From assembly GCA_022711465.1 (NCBI GenBank), contig JAKLEZ010000001.1:372001-436000 (forward strand): a stretch of DNA of 64,000 nt, given 5' to 3'. The DNA comes from Planctomycetota bacterium. GTDB taxonomy: Bacteria; Planctomycetota; Phycisphaerae; UBA1845; PWPN01. The notes under the pieces were generated by a model that saw only the letters and a list, made by a program, of their open reading frames with translations, searched no databases and was not told the origin of the DNA. This document shows positions 17,246-27,500 of this stretch, in pieces (positions within the stretch are counted from its first letter, which is position 1; each line of letters begins with the position of its first letter). The position numbers and the translations under genes are program-made.

Positions 17246-18277
17246 ATGCCAGTCGAACCTCGACCAGCAGGAATCGTTGCGCCGGCCCATCTTCGCCTCG
17301 GCTTGGCCCGTGCCCTTCCATGGGCCCTGGCGATCCTGGGCGGATGCACGGGAATCAAGACCATCGTGGATCCGCTCAATGTCCTCGGCGGAGCCAAACC
17401 CCCGATCCGCGTCGGCGTCACCACGCTCGACTTGGCCCCCCCGCTACTCATGCTGCCCAAACGCGAGCTGTTCAACCTGGCCATGGCTGACTACCTCAAG
17501 GAGCAGGTCCATTTCGAACTGTTGACGCCACGGCAGATCCGCGTGCATCTCGGCACAGGACGCATGGCGTTCGCCATGCTCCGGCCGGTCGACTACGCCC
17601 GGATGACGCCGACCGACACCTGCGAGGTTCTGGCCATGCCACTGAACCTCGAAGGGCAACCTTACCGACAGGGCCTGATCGTTACGGCACCCAAGTCGGC
17701 GATTACCAGGCTGGGCGACGCCCGATCGGTCCGGGTGCACTTCATGCCCGACGGCAACCCGCTCAACACCGCACTGATCGGAGCCATGGTCCAAGCAGGC
17801 ATTCCCAAGGAACGGATCGACAAGGGCATCCTCGGCCTCGGGCTGGACACGCACCACATCAGCTCGCTGGAGGTGGCCAAGAGCGTTGTGCTCGAGGAAA
17901 AGGCCGTCGGGGTGATCGACCAGGCCGACTACGACAAGTGGCCCAAAACCGGCGGCTCATTCGTGCTTCTGGCCCCGTCACAAGACCAGGTGAGGGTGAT
18001 CGGCAAGACGCCCCGGACACCAGAGGGCTATTTCGTCGTCTCAACGAAAGTCCCTTCAGAACTGAAAAAACAGCTCGAGGAGTTCCTCTTCACCGTGGCA
18101 CCCAAGCACCACAAGCTCGCTCTGGCTTCCATGGACGTCACCGGCTATTCGCGGCCGTCGGATCAACAGTCGTATGAGGATTACCACCGGCTGATCCGCG
18201 GAATGTACGGCTCGGACACGCCACCCCCGTCCAGCAGCGAGACACCGGCCAGTCAGCCCGCCAAGGCCGGCTCATGA
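17246..18277 (+). CDS. PhnD-like periplasmic substrate-binding lipoprotein
   Basis: 343 residues from the ATG at 17246. A lipobox L-G-G-C places the lipidated cysteine at Cys34 after a somewhat long N-terminal region. The body resembles the PhnD/PstS-like fold for phosphate, phosphite or phosphonate: an early G-V-T-T-L-D strand, a Y-L-K-E-Q-V-H-F-E-L-L-T segment and a later G-V-I-D-Q-A-D-Y hinge. The C-terminal 20 residues are Pro/Ser-rich. No ABC permease or ATPase gene lies next to it, so it may be an orphan receptor or work with distant transporter genes. Ligand not determined. It converges on rplU. Confidence 0.7.
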   Translation: MPVEPRPAGIVAPAHLRLGLARALPWALAILGGCTGIKTIVDPLNVLGGAKPPIRVGVTTLDLAPPLLMLPKRELFNLAMADYLKEQVHFELLTPRQIRVHLGTGRMAFAMLRPVDYARMTPTDTCEVLAMPLNLEGQPYRQGLIVTAPKSAITRLGDARSVRVHFMPDGNPLNTALIGAMVQAGIPKERIDKGILGLGLDTHHISSLEVAKSVVLEEKAVGVIDQADYDKWPKTGGSFVLLAPSQDQVRVIGKTPRTPEGYFVVSTKVPSELKKQLEEFLFTVAPKHHKLALASMDVTGYSRPSDQQSYEDYHRLIRGMYGSDTPPPSSSETPASQPAKAGS

Positions 18278-18422
18278 TGCGAGCAGTCTCGTCGCCCAGG
18301 CAGGCGAAGCCCAAATCAGGCCTACGCTACCCGCGGGTACAGTGCGCACCGGCTACCGATGAGCGCAGCGCGCAACCCGGCATCAAGTGAAACGGATGAT
18401 CACCACTCCAACGGAAGGAAGG

Positions 18423-18737
18423 TCAGGACACAATGTCACTGACCGTCACCTGAATGTAATCCTGGCGATGTCCGGTCTTGCGACGATACCGTTTGCGGCG
18501 ACGAAACTTGACCACGTCAATCTTGGGGCCTCGAAGCTCACCCTGGATCCTGGCCACAACTTTCGCGCCTTGCACGAATGGCTGACCGATGCGGGCATCA
18601 GCGCCCTCGCCGAGCGCCAGGACGCGGTCGAACTCGATGGTGCTCTGCCCCTCGGCCAGGTCGCGCAGGTCCACATACACCTTGTCGCCTGGGGCTACCT
18701 TGAACTGCCGGCCGCCGTCCTCGATGATCGCGTACAC
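18423..18737 (-). CDS. rplU: 50S ribosomal protein L21
   Basis: 104 residues, opening M-Y-A-I-I-E-D-G-G-R-Q-F-K-V and ending with the basic K-F-R-R-R-K-R-Y-R-R-K-x-G-H-R-Q stretch that binds 23S rRNA. The start codon is GTG at 18737 with GGAG nine bases upstream. The usual partner rpmA (L27) does not follow: the next gene downstream is the convergent lipoprotein. A strong promoter lies about 77 bases upstream of the start. Confidence 0.96.
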   Translation of the reverse strand: MYAIIEDGGRQFKVAPGDKVYVDLRDLAEGQSTIEFDRVLALGEGADARIGQPFVQGAKVVARIQGELRGPKIDVVKFRRRKRYRRKTGHRQDYIQVTVSDIVS

Positions 18738-18813
18738 GAGTCACACTCCATTCGTCAAGCCAGGTCGGTCTCGCACGTCGTGGTGACCTGGTACCACGTC
18801 TCTAGAGCCCCGT

Positions 18814-18842
18814 ATTATGTGGCAAAGGCGACCGAGGGTCAA
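18814..18842 (-). promoter_or_regulatory. Promoter for rplU
   Basis: On the minus strand TTGACC (18842-18837), 17 bp, CATAAT (18819-18814). Each element differs from consensus at one position, the expected strength for a ribosomal protein gene. Confidence 0.8.
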
Positions 18843-20207
18843 GGTTCTTCCCCCGCGCGGCCCGGGGATGTAATCGGTGGTCCAGGACAGATCGGCCGAA
18901 ACCGCACGCGTCCTGCGCCGCCTAGCAAGTCAACGCCGACCTAACTGCCGCATCGCCAGCCAGTTGGGTATGCCCCCGAGCCACCCTCGAACCAGGCCGA
19001 AAGCCCACCGGGCAGCTCCCGACAACGCGGCCACCCCCGAACCCCCTCTCGACGGCTCCGGGATCCCCGCCCGCGACCGACAGCCGCCGCAACCCGTCAC
19101 GCCACCACACTCCCACCGCCGGCTGTCAACCACTGACCCGACCCGCGCGATTCGCCCCGGAATCCCCGGAGTCCCGTACGGGTAACACCGCGCTACACAC
19201 ACGGGACGCCCAAGCCCAACCGGCGACTCCCGTTCGGCGAATACCTCCCCGCGAAGACCCCGCTTCACGAATCACCGGAAAGCGTAGCGGCGAGCCGAAA
19301 ACGCCGACCGTTCCGTCACGACATCCACGCTACCGCCCCATGCCGCAACTGCCGGCCAAACAAGGGGTGACACGCAAAACGCCAAGGCAGCCCGCGATCT
19401 TTTCACATAACCACTTCCGAAGGAACACCTAGATGCACACCGATCGGTGTTCTGCGTCGCGGGACCCGTTGTGGCTGGAAAGTGCCTGAAGCTCCATTCT
19501 CGGCATCCAAGACCCAGTGGTCGGAAGTTTCCCTACTCACCCTCAGCCGTACCGCGAACTGCCCGTGAGTCAGGAGTCAACGGCCAACGCGGAACCGAGC
19601 CACGGCCACCCTCGCCGCGGTCCCCTGTATGCTCCATTGGCTACTGGCCAGAGTCTCTTGACACACCCAACCCGCATACAAGGGCGAGTAAACACCCCAG
19701 CACACAACGGGGCACGAGTCCGACTGAACGTCCAACGCTGGGACTGGATAGTCCTGTAAAAAACAGAATTTCGTCGAAATTGGGGTCGACTTGACTCGTG
19801 TTTTCTGTTACCTTTGCCTTCAGTACGCCGATAGACGGACTTGGGCGAAAGAAGCGCTTGCGGGTCCCCATCCAACTCGGCGCAATGGACCTCCGCCTTC
19901 GCCGCTCGTGTCTTCCGCTCAACGTGCGGAACGACTGGTTGGATGCAGACAAGCAGGGAACGAGACGCTAGATCATTGGTCATCACCGCCCGTGTTCCTT
20001 GTCGCGTAATCACAAGTCGAAAGCCGCGGCCGAACCGAACCAGAGGTTGCGACCTGCAGGCATGTGAGCTGCCTAGGCAATCCCTGTTTGTCGAGGCGGT
20101 CGTGAGACACCTGGGTTGAAGTCACCGGGATGCAGCGTCAGAGGATCTGAGGTTATCCATCTCGCTGAAGATGGAGCGAATAGAGGTCTTTTCGAGGGTG
20201 TATTCAG
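18843..20207. other. Long gene-free region
   Basis: About 1.36 kb with no credible gene. The left part (to about 19350) is strongly C-rich on the plus strand, which creates spurious frames. The right part is less GC-rich. Two perfect inverted repeats stand out: ACACCGATCGGTGT at 19437-19450 (with flanking GAACACC/GGTGTTC at 19423-19429 and 19446-19452) and AATTTCG-T-CGAAATT at 19767-19781. The latter is followed by TTGACT at about 19791 without a good -10. I found no tRNA or known RNA fold. Confidence 0.6.
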
Positions 20208-22220
20208 ATGCAGCGATCCAAGGGATTGGACATGTTGATTGCCTCTCTGTTGCTGGTGACCGCGACCGGACGCGTCGCCCAAGCCAACGTATTTGCCTCC
20301 GGCTTGGCGGCGCCACTGTCATGGGACTTTCAACAACAGGGGCCGCTCACCATCAATTACCGGCTGAACGAACCCGCCACGGAAGTGCGGATCGAGGTCT
20401 TCCGGACCTCTCAACCGACGACCGTGATCGCCACGCTGGTCGGCACCACGTCCTACGGGATGAACTCGGCGATCTGGGATGGCCGAAGGGACGCAGGAGG
20501 CCTGGCGGTATCGGCGGACGACTACCAGTTCCGGATCATCGCAAGCCATGTCAGGGGCCACGCCCAGTGGGAGGACATCACTCCCGAAGTTCACGGAGAT
20601 GTCATCAGTTCCACCGAGTTCGTGGCACCCCAGGGTGTTGCCGCCCAAACCAATCAGGCTAGCCCCGATTTCGGATGCGTGTTTGTCAACAACAGTCAAC
20701 CAGAACCCTCATCGGACTCTGTTCTCGAGGCCAGCAAACAAGGGGTTTACGTACTGACCGCCGATCTCGTCTGGCACGGGGGCACCGCAGCATCGGCTTA
20801 CGCCGCCGGCAAGAACGATCCGGCCAACCATTGGGACTCTCAGGACGACTGGAGCCCCAACAAGATCAAGATCGGGCTCCACGACAGCCACACCTACATC
20901 GGCGACTCGGGAGCCTACCAGCGAAGCGACGACCTTTACGTTTCCTCAGGCACGCAGGGCCCCACCGCGACGCCCGTTCTCGTGGTTCATGGCCCCAACC
21001 ATGGACGCGTCCCGGCAGCCATCTCCCTGGGAGCCGGCAGCGAGAAGGTCCTGTATGGAATCGACCGGGATCATGGGGGCGACGCCTACCCGGACTTCTA
21101 CCGCTGGGACGTCGGTGAGACCGCGGTCAACTTCACCGGACAACCTGTGAAGGTCTTCGACGCCAAGGCGGACGCCAACCCGACGGGAATGCTCCTGTGG
21201 TCGCTGCGCGACTTCGATCTCGGCACGACCGGCGACCACGACGCCTACTTCGCCAACCGCACCTATCCTCCGGCGGAGGTGCGCGTGTTCAGGCTTTCCC
21301 TGGGAGGATCCAAACTGATCTGGAGCAAGACCGGTCTCGAACTCCATGCCATGTTCCCCGCGCTCGGCACGCATCCCTATTGCTGCGCCATCGCCGTCGA
21401 CGAGAACCAGGATCGACTCGCGGTGATGATGGACGGCAGCGCGACGACGGATTCCGGAAAGGTCATGGTCCTTCGGGCGTCCGACGGTGAGTTCCTCGCG
21501 GGATGGCAGGCCAGCCCAGCGGGAGATGCGGCGACGAAACAGGGCAAGTGCCTGGACTTCGATGCAGCCGGCAACTTGCTCGTGGGGAGTCTGACCGACC
21601 AGCGCCTCCGGCTCTGGTCTCCCCCGGACGGGCCCAACAGCTACACGACAACCTTTGCCGGCACCATCGAGATCCAGAACGCCGTCGTGGATGAACCACC
21701 GGCTATCGTCTCCGCCGTCTCGCGCAAGTCACATGGCAACGCCGGAGACTTCGACATCCCGGTCGGCCTTGACACCACAGGAACCGAATGCCGGGCGGGA
21801 GGCGTAAGCCGTCTCATTGTCTTGTTCGACAAGGACATACAGATCACCGGGAATCCGCTCCTCGGCAGCGTCGTGGTCACCACCGAGCAGGGAACGGCCA
21901 TCGCTCCAACGGGCCTCTCAGCCCAGGAGAGCGTCCTGGATATCGAACTGCCGAAGACGCCAAGCGCGTGCGAACTCACGGTCCAGTTCCCGGGCATCTC
22001 CAGCTCGGAGGGCGTCACCTGCACCGCAGCCCTGCTCATTCCGGTGCTGACCGGCGACGTCAACCAGGACACCAGGGTGAACGTGCTCGACATGGCCGCC
22101 ATTCGCATCGGCCTGGGGCAGCCTGTGACCGCCGCGACGTTTCGGGCGGATCTCAATGTGGACGGACGCATCAACGTCCAGGATCTGGCTATAGCCCGGT
22201 CGATGATCGGCGCCGAGTGA
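20208..22220 (+). CDS. Secreted protein with C-terminal dockerin type I domain
   Basis: 670 residues with a signal peptide (hydrophobic L-I-A-S-L-L-L-V-T-A). Residues about 40-110 look like a FlgD-type Ig domain (N-Y-R-L-N-E-P-A-T-E-V-R-I-E-V-F, then W-D-G-R-R-D-A-G-G). The middle is probably beta-propeller-like, with repeated F-x-L-x-x-G-G and D-A-A-G-N-L-L-V-G units. The C-terminus is a dockerin type I duplication: G-D-V-N-Q-D-T-R-V-N-V-L-D-M and A-D-L-N-V-D-G-R-I-N-V-Q-D-L, two calcium-binding EF-like loops. In planctomycetes such dockerins occur outside cellulosomes and probably tether proteins at the surface. No cohesin gene is seen nearby. Ligand unknown. Confidence 0.82.
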   Translation: MQRSKGLDMLIASLLLVTATGRVAQANVFASGLAAPLSWDFQQQGPLTINYRLNEPATEVRIEVFRTSQPTTVIATLVGTTSYGMNSAIWDGRRDAGGLAVSADDYQFRIIASHVRGHAQWEDITPEVHGDVISSTEFVAPQGVAAQTNQASPDFGCVFVNNSQPEPSSDSVLEASKQGVYVLTADLVWHGGTAASAYAAGKNDPANHWDSQDDWSPNKIKIGLHDSHTYIGDSGAYQRSDDLYVSSGTQGPTATPVLVVHGPNHGRVPAAISLGAGSEKVLYGIDRDHGGDAYPDFYRWDVGETAVNFTGQPVKVFDAKADANPTGMLLWSLRDFDLGTTGDHDAYFANRTYPPAEVRVFRLSLGGSKLIWSKTGLELHAMFPALGTHPYCCAIAVDENQDRLAVMMDGSATTDSGKVMVLRASDGEFLAGWQASPAGDAATKQGKCLDFDAAGNLLVGSLTDQRLRLWSPPDGPNSYTTTFAGTIEIQNAVVDEPPAIVSAVSRKSHGNAGDFDIPVGLDTTGTECRAGGVSRLIVLFDKDIQITGNPLLGSVVVTTEQGTAIAPTGLSAQESVLDIELPKTPSACELTVQFPGISSSEGVTCTAALLIPVLTGDVNQDTRVNVLDMAAIRIGLGQPVTAATFRADLNVDGRINVQDLAIARSMIGAE

Positions 22221-22222
22221 CA

Positions 22223-22243
22223 ACCGGGACCACGACTCCCGGT
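22223..22243 (+). terminator. Hairpin just after the dockerin gene
   Basis: ACCGGGA, a 7-nt loop and TCCCGGT begin three bases after the stop codon. There is no U tract, so it may be a 3'-end stabiliser or a factor-dependent terminator. Confidence 0.35.
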
Positions 22244-22620
22244 GCTCGCGGCAGGCCGGGCGCCCGTCGCACAGCCCGTGGCCACCGGCCGGTAGAGCCG
22301 GCAACCGTCGCCTGAAGGGTCACCCTCACGGCGATGAAGAGGCGGTCTGCGCATCGGGTTCATCCACCCCCGGTATGCGCACAAGCCCACCCCAGCCACC
22401 CCGGAGCCGGCCGCAGACCGGCTGGTGAGAACCGCCCAGCCCCGGGCCGCCCCGCCGGGGAAGTCCCGGCCCGCATCCAGGCGAAAGAAACCGCCCGCCG
22501 GCACCGACCCGATCCGCCCCTTCCTGCCCACCGATCGGCTTCCGTGCCGCGAGGAAGCGAGGTCCACACCTGGTCCGGGCCGGCCCCTCGCCGCCCCTCA
22601 CCACCCTCAGATCCGCAGGC
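22244..22620. other. Intergenic stretch of about 380 bp
   Basis: Lies between convergent genes. It is GC-rich (over 65% by eye), and the frames crossing it are Pro/Arg-rich with no start signals. I see nothing functional in it. Confidence 0.5.
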
Positions 22621-23604
22621 CTACTCTTGTGCCTTCCACCCGTAGGTCACGTACCGGCATGAGCACGTTCCGTCGGCATACAGATCGACGAGGGCATAGC
22701 CTGGTTCGCATTCCTGGTAGCCGCCCTTCCACCATCCGCCGCCGACCGCCCCGTTGCAGAAGTATGTGACTCCAAGGTAGTCAACCCGATCGACCAGGTG
22801 CAGGTGACCACTCAGGCAGACCTTCACATTCGGGTGCTTGACAAACAGATCCTTGATCTTGCGGGCGTCAATGTGCATCCATGCCCCCGGCACCTGCCAG
22901 TCGCCGGTCTTCTCGTTCTCCCCGTCCATGAACGCGGCCACAGACAGAATCGGGATGTGCGAAAGCACCAGAACCGGAACGTCCGGCTTCACCTTCGCCA
23001 AGTCGCCTTTCAACCAGGCAAACTGCTCATCGTCCAGCTTGGCGGTGTATCCCTGGTCAACCGGAAACGTGCTGTCGAGCACAATGAAGTGCCACCCTGC
23101 GCGGTCGAAACTCCGATATGGGCGACTCAACCCTAAAACCTCCATCGCCCATTTCTTGCCGTACCTGGCCTCGGAACCCGTAGTGCGGCTGTCCTTCCGG
23201 TTCAAGCCCCACACGTCGTGGTTCCCAATACAATGCTCGATCGGCAACGAGTTCTCGGCCTTCATCACCTTGGCGAACAGCTCCCACTGTACCCGCACGC
23301 GAGCTTCATCCGCGCCCAACGAGTCCATGATCATATCGCCGCCGGTCAGCACCAATTCCGGACGATCCCCCTGGCTCTGGACGTGCCGGAGGCAGGCAGC
23401 CAACCCCTCCCCGGCACGGCGCTCGGGCTGGACGTGAATGTCGGTCAAATGGGCAAGGCGGACAACTCGCTTGCGATCGGCCACAGCCGGAGATCCCTCT
23501 GAACCGGCCGCCGAGAGCAACCCGAGGCCCAGGGCAGCGGTCGCGGAGCCCGCTTTCACCACCTCACGCCTGGTCAACGAACCGCCTCCGGCGTTTCCCG
23601 TCAT
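22621..23604 (-). CDS. Tat-exported metallophosphoesterase (calcineurin-like)
   Basis: 327 residues. The Tat signal has T-R-R-E-V-V-K-A-G then an Ala/Gly/Leu core. All five calcineurin-like metal motifs are present: L-T-D-I-H-V (D-x-H), G-G-D-M-I, G-N-H-D, S-H-I-P and S-G-H-L-H. The fold hydrolyses phosphomonoesters or diesters with a dinuclear metal centre in the periplasm. The substrate is unknown; relatives include 3',5'-cAMP phosphodiesterase CpdA-like and purple acid phosphatase-like proteins. The codon at 23613 is an alternative start three residues upstream. It diverges from the small lipoprotein gene. Confidence 0.88.
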   Translation of the reverse strand: MTGNAGGGSLTRREVVKAGSATAALGLGLLSAAGSEGSPAVADRKRVVRLAHLTDIHVQPERRAGEGLAACLRHVQSQGDRPELVLTGGDMIMDSLGADEARVRVQWELFAKVMKAENSLPIEHCIGNHDVWGLNRKDSRTTGSEARYGKKWAMEVLGLSRPYRSFDRAGWHFIVLDSTFPVDQGYTAKLDDEQFAWLKGDLAKVKPDVPVLVLSHIPILSVAAFMDGENEKTGDWQVPGAWMHIDARKIKDLFVKHPNVKVCLSGHLHLVDRVDYLGVTYFCNGAVGGGWWKGGYQECEPGYALVDLYADGTCSCRYVTYGWKAQE

Positions 23605-23731
23605 CGTCCACACTCCTTCATTGGCTCCGGACCACCTCGCCCAGCATCGGCAGGCCTGCCTACACTATAGGACGCCTTCGGCCAGGGCAAGGTTTAAGTG
23701 GCTCTCCCCAGGGCAGTTTCCGCCTTGTCAA

Positions 23732-23761
23732 TTGACTCTGCGAGTCGTTGAGCAATACAAT
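23732..23761 (+). promoter_or_regulatory. Promoter of the small lipoprotein gene
   Basis: TTGACT (23732-23737), 18-bp spacer, TACAAT (23756-23761). The leader would be about 50 nt. Confidence 0.75.
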
Positions 23762-23818
23762 GAGTGTCGTTTCGGGTAAGTGTGGGAATCGCCGTCTGAT
23801 TTGCAGGATGGGATTGCT

Positions 23819-24451
23819 ATGAAACTTGCGTACGATTATCGGCTTGGTTTGGTGCTGGCGAGTATCGCCTTGGCCACCCTGGGATTCGGCTGTGCCCCAG
23901 GATCACCCCTTGACCCCGGCGGGAACCCGGATACCGGGCACGGCACGCCGATCGCCACAGCCATTCCGGCAGGCTCCTACAGCGGTGGCGGCCAGCTCAA
24001 CAGCACATTGCTGAGCGGGGCGGAGAGCGAAACCCTGCGCACCTTCTCTCGCGCTTCGGACTCCATCTCCATGCTCGCGGCCTTCGGAGCGTCTGGTGAG
24101 ATCCTGACCCCAGAGGGTCCGGCCATGGCCGTCGGCTATCAGAAGAGCCTCACCTTCCTCCTCCAGGATCCCGAGGACGGTACCAAGCTGATCGCCGAGC
24201 CGGTCACCCTGACCGTGACTTCCATTACCCCGACCGCCACCGGTCTGATCATCAACTACAGCGCCGCGATGAATACCCTTCCGCCTCAGGGCGGCAGCCA
24301 AGTCACCATCACGGGTACGCAGGCAAGCGAGACCTACATTCTGCAGCAATCAGGCGAGATCATGGTCCTGATCCAGATCCTGATGGGCGCGCCTGCGGAT
24401 CAGCCGCGGCTGACCGCCATCCTGTCCGGCCAGGTCATCCTGGCCAAGTGA
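23819..24451 (+). CDS. Small lipoprotein of unknown function
   Basis: 210 residues from the ATG at 23819, preceded by GATGGGA. A short basic N-terminus and hydrophobic core end in L-G-F-G-C, placing the lipidated cysteine at Cys25, followed by a Pro/Gly-rich linker. The rest is predicted beta-rich with a late T-V-T-S-I-T-P-T-A-T-G strand pattern. I recognise no family. It is a complete single-gene unit with its own promoter and a perfect terminator, which suggests a well-expressed envelope protein. Confidence 0.75.
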   Translation: MKLAYDYRLGLVLASIALATLGFGCAPGSPLDPGGNPDTGHGTPIATAIPAGSYSGGGQLNSTLLSGAESETLRTFSRASDSISMLAAFGASGEILTPEGPAMAVGYQKSLTFLLQDPEDGTKLIAEPVTLTVTSITPTATGLIINYSAAMNTLPPQGGSQVTITGTQASETYILQQSGEIMVLIQILMGAPADQPRLTAILSGQVILAK

Positions 24452-24493
24452 CCGGACTGGCGACGGGATTCCTCCTTTGAGTAGACACCCAAT

Positions 24494-24535
24494 GAGCAGG
24501 CGTTGTGACTCTTCACAACGCCTGCTCCGTTTTCT
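24494..24535 (+). terminator. Perfect Rho-independent terminator
   Basis: A 15-bp perfect stem (GAGCAGGCGTTGTGA at 24494-24508 with 24513-24527), a CTCT loop and then CGTTTTCT. It is directional for the plus-strand lipoprotein gene; the opposite side has no T run, so it would not stop uvrA transcripts efficiently. Confidence 0.92.
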
Positions 24536-24555
24536 CGGGAAGAACCAGGCTCGGC

Positions 24556-27500
24556 TCACGCCTTCGGCTTGCCCGCGAAATGATCGATCGAACCGCGCAC
24601 CAACCGACGGAACTGCTCGGCGTCACACTGCTCGATGCGCTGCAGCCAGAACTGAACCTGGTCCTCGTCGGGCCGAAGGTGGCGAATCACGACGTCCAGG
24701 CCGAGCCGGTCCACCATCGCAGGCGTGAACTGGCCCCGGCCTATCCGGACTTCGATTCTCACCGCCTGGGCATGATTGGTCACCACTCGCCCCCAGACCC
24801 CTTTGACCCGTGGATGCTCCATCACCACCAGCACCTTCCGGCTCCAGTCTTCGACAATCACCGGCTCCACCTTCTTGAACCGCCCAAGCAGCTCCACGAT
24901 CAACGTCCCGCGCCACAGGCGGGCCTGGCTCCTGGGAATGACATCCTGCGAAAGGTGCCATTGCCGGCCGTTGACCTTCCACGGCTGCCTGGAGGCGACA
25001 TCGGCGGCCAGCTTGCGAACCAGCCGCTCGTAAGCCTTCACCGCCAACTTGATGAACTGCCTGCCGCCGACCGTGGCAATCTCCTTGCGGCTGTGGATCA
25101 ACATGCGGATATCATCCGTGTGGGCACCGGAATGACGAACCGTGACCCGAGGCTCCCGGCCGTAGATCGGCAGTTCCTCACATTCGTCTAGCGTCCTGAG
25201 CGGCACGAGCTTGCGCACCTCCGCGGCACTGAACGCCCGGGTGGGCACGCGGAAGTTCAGATCCAGCAACCACGGGTGAGCCGTCCGGGCATGGAAGAAC
25301 CACGGCGTGCCGCTGCCGGGCATCTTGATCTCCACCCGGCTGCGGTGATTCCAGTCGGTCGCCGAGAAGCGCTTTGAGCCGGCGGACTCGATCTCATCCA
25401 CCACCCAATCCAGAGCCTCCCCCTCCCATCGCACCTTCTCGCCCCGATGCCCCACACGGTCACGGGTGTGCCACCGCCGGCCGTCTACCTCCCACGGCAA
25501 GTCGGCCTCCCCCACCTCCGCCAGCTCCAGGGCCGCCTCGTCGGTCACCTTCACCCGGCCCGGGTCAAACACCACGCGCTCCTCCCGAGGCACGCCCGCG
25601 AGCACATCCCTCAGCACCGCGCCGGTGTGCGAGCCCTTCACCGAGGCGATCCGTTCGGGCGGCCCCTCGGCCACGATCTCCCCGCCACCGACTCCCCCTT
25701 CCGGCCCGAGATCCACGACCCAATCGGCGGTCTTGATGACATCCAGGTTGTGCTCGATGCAAATCACCGTGTTGCCCAGATCACACAACCGGTGAAGCAC
25801 GTCGAGCAGCCTCCGCAGATCGTCAAAATGCAGACCGGTAGTCGGCTCATCCAGGATGTAGAGGGTCTTGCCGGTACTGGGGCGGCCCAGTTCCGCAGCC
25901 AGCTTCACACGCTGGGCCTCGCCTCCGGACAACGTCGGGGCAGGCTGACCGAGCTCCAGATAGTCCAACCCGACATCGGCCATCGTCTGCAGCATGCGCC
26001 TGACCTTGGGGATGTTGGCGAACAACTCCAGGGCGGCGCCAATCCGCATCGACAACACGTCGGCAATGCTCTTGCCTTTGAAGCGCACGCTCAGCGTCTC
26101 GGCCTTGTAGCGGGTTCCCCCGCAGGTCTCACAGGTGATCCAGACGTCGGGCAGGAAGTGCATTTCAATCTGCCGCTGACCATTGCCCTCGCACGCTTCA
26201 CACCGCCCACCCGGCCGGTTGAAGCTGAACCGGTTGACGTTGTAGCCGCGGACCTTGGCCTCCGGCAGACGGGCAAACAACTCGCGGATCAGGTCAAAAA
26301 CGCCCGTGTACGTGGCCGGGTTGCTGCTCGGCGAGTTGCCGATCGGCGACTGATCGACGTTGATGACCTTATCGATGTGCTCCACGCCGACGAGTTCGTC
26401 GTGGCCGCCCGGCTCGAGGTTGGCCCGGTGAATGCGCCGGGCCAGGGCGCCGTAAAGCACGTCGTTCACCAGCGAGCTCTTCCCGCTGCCGGACACGCCC
26501 GTCACGGCAATGAAGCAGCCGAGCGGCAAGGCCACATCGACGTTGCGCAGGTTGTTGGCCCGGGCGCCGAGAACCTGGAGAGTCAGGCCGCTGCCCTGAC
26601 GCCGCCGGGCGGGGATCAGAATGACATCCTTGTCCGCCAGGTACCGCCCGGTCAGCGAGCCGCTCGCCCGCTCGATCTGGAGGGGCGTCCCGGCGGCCAC
26701 GATCCGCCCACCGTCCGTCCCCGCACCGGGACCGAAATCGAGCACATGATCGGCCGTCGAGATCACCTCCCGATCGTGCTCGACCATGAGCAGCGTGTTC
26801 CCCAGATCGCGCAGCCGCTTCAGAGCGACGATCAGCCGCTTGGTATCCCGGGGGTGCAGACCGATGGTCGGCTCGTCCAGGACATACAGCACGCCGGTCA
26901 GACCGCTCCCGATCTGCGAGGCCAGGCGAATACGCTGCGACTCGCCGCCGGAAAGAGTCGGCGCCGAGCGGTCCAAGGTGACGTAATCAAGCCCGACATC
27001 GACGAGGAAACGAAGCCGGTTGCGAATCTCCACCAGCACTTCGCCGGCGATCTTGCGCTGGCGGGCGTCAAGCTGAAGAGTCTCAACAAACCGCAGGGCC
27101 TCACCGAGCGGCATGCGGCAGATCTCAACGATCGTCCTGCCGCCGACGCGGGCCGCCGCAGCCTCGGGCTTCAGCCGGCCTCCGCTGCACTTCTGGCACG
27201 GAACCTCGGTCGTCAACCCGCTCAGCCTCTGCCGATACTGCCAGCTCGAACGCGTGGCTTCGTCAATCGCAGGATAGAAACCCTTCCACTGAAAACGAAG
27301 ACCATCACCCCGATCCAGCCAATGCCCCCCCGTTCCGTACAAGAGACCGTGCCGGGCCGGCTCCGGAAGCTCCGACCAGGCCGTGTCCAGGCCGATGCCC
27401 AGATGGCCCGCCACCATACCCACCAGCCGGCTCAGCTCCGGGTTGTCGCCAAGCCTCTCCCAGCCGGTGATCGCTCCGCCTCGAATCGACTCGCGCGGAC

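Noticed and set aside
18930..19268. Minus-strand frame of 112 codons in the long gap
   Set aside because: It arises from C-rich plus-strand sequence, is Gly/Arg-rich without domain features and has no ribosome-binding site.
19791..19815. TTGACT as a promoter for the dockerin gene
   Set aside because: No acceptable -10 lies at 15-19 bases, and the gene starts 400 bases away.
22326..22604. Short frames between 22244 and 22620
   Set aside because: Pro/Arg-rich frames in GC-rich intergenic DNA with no start signals.
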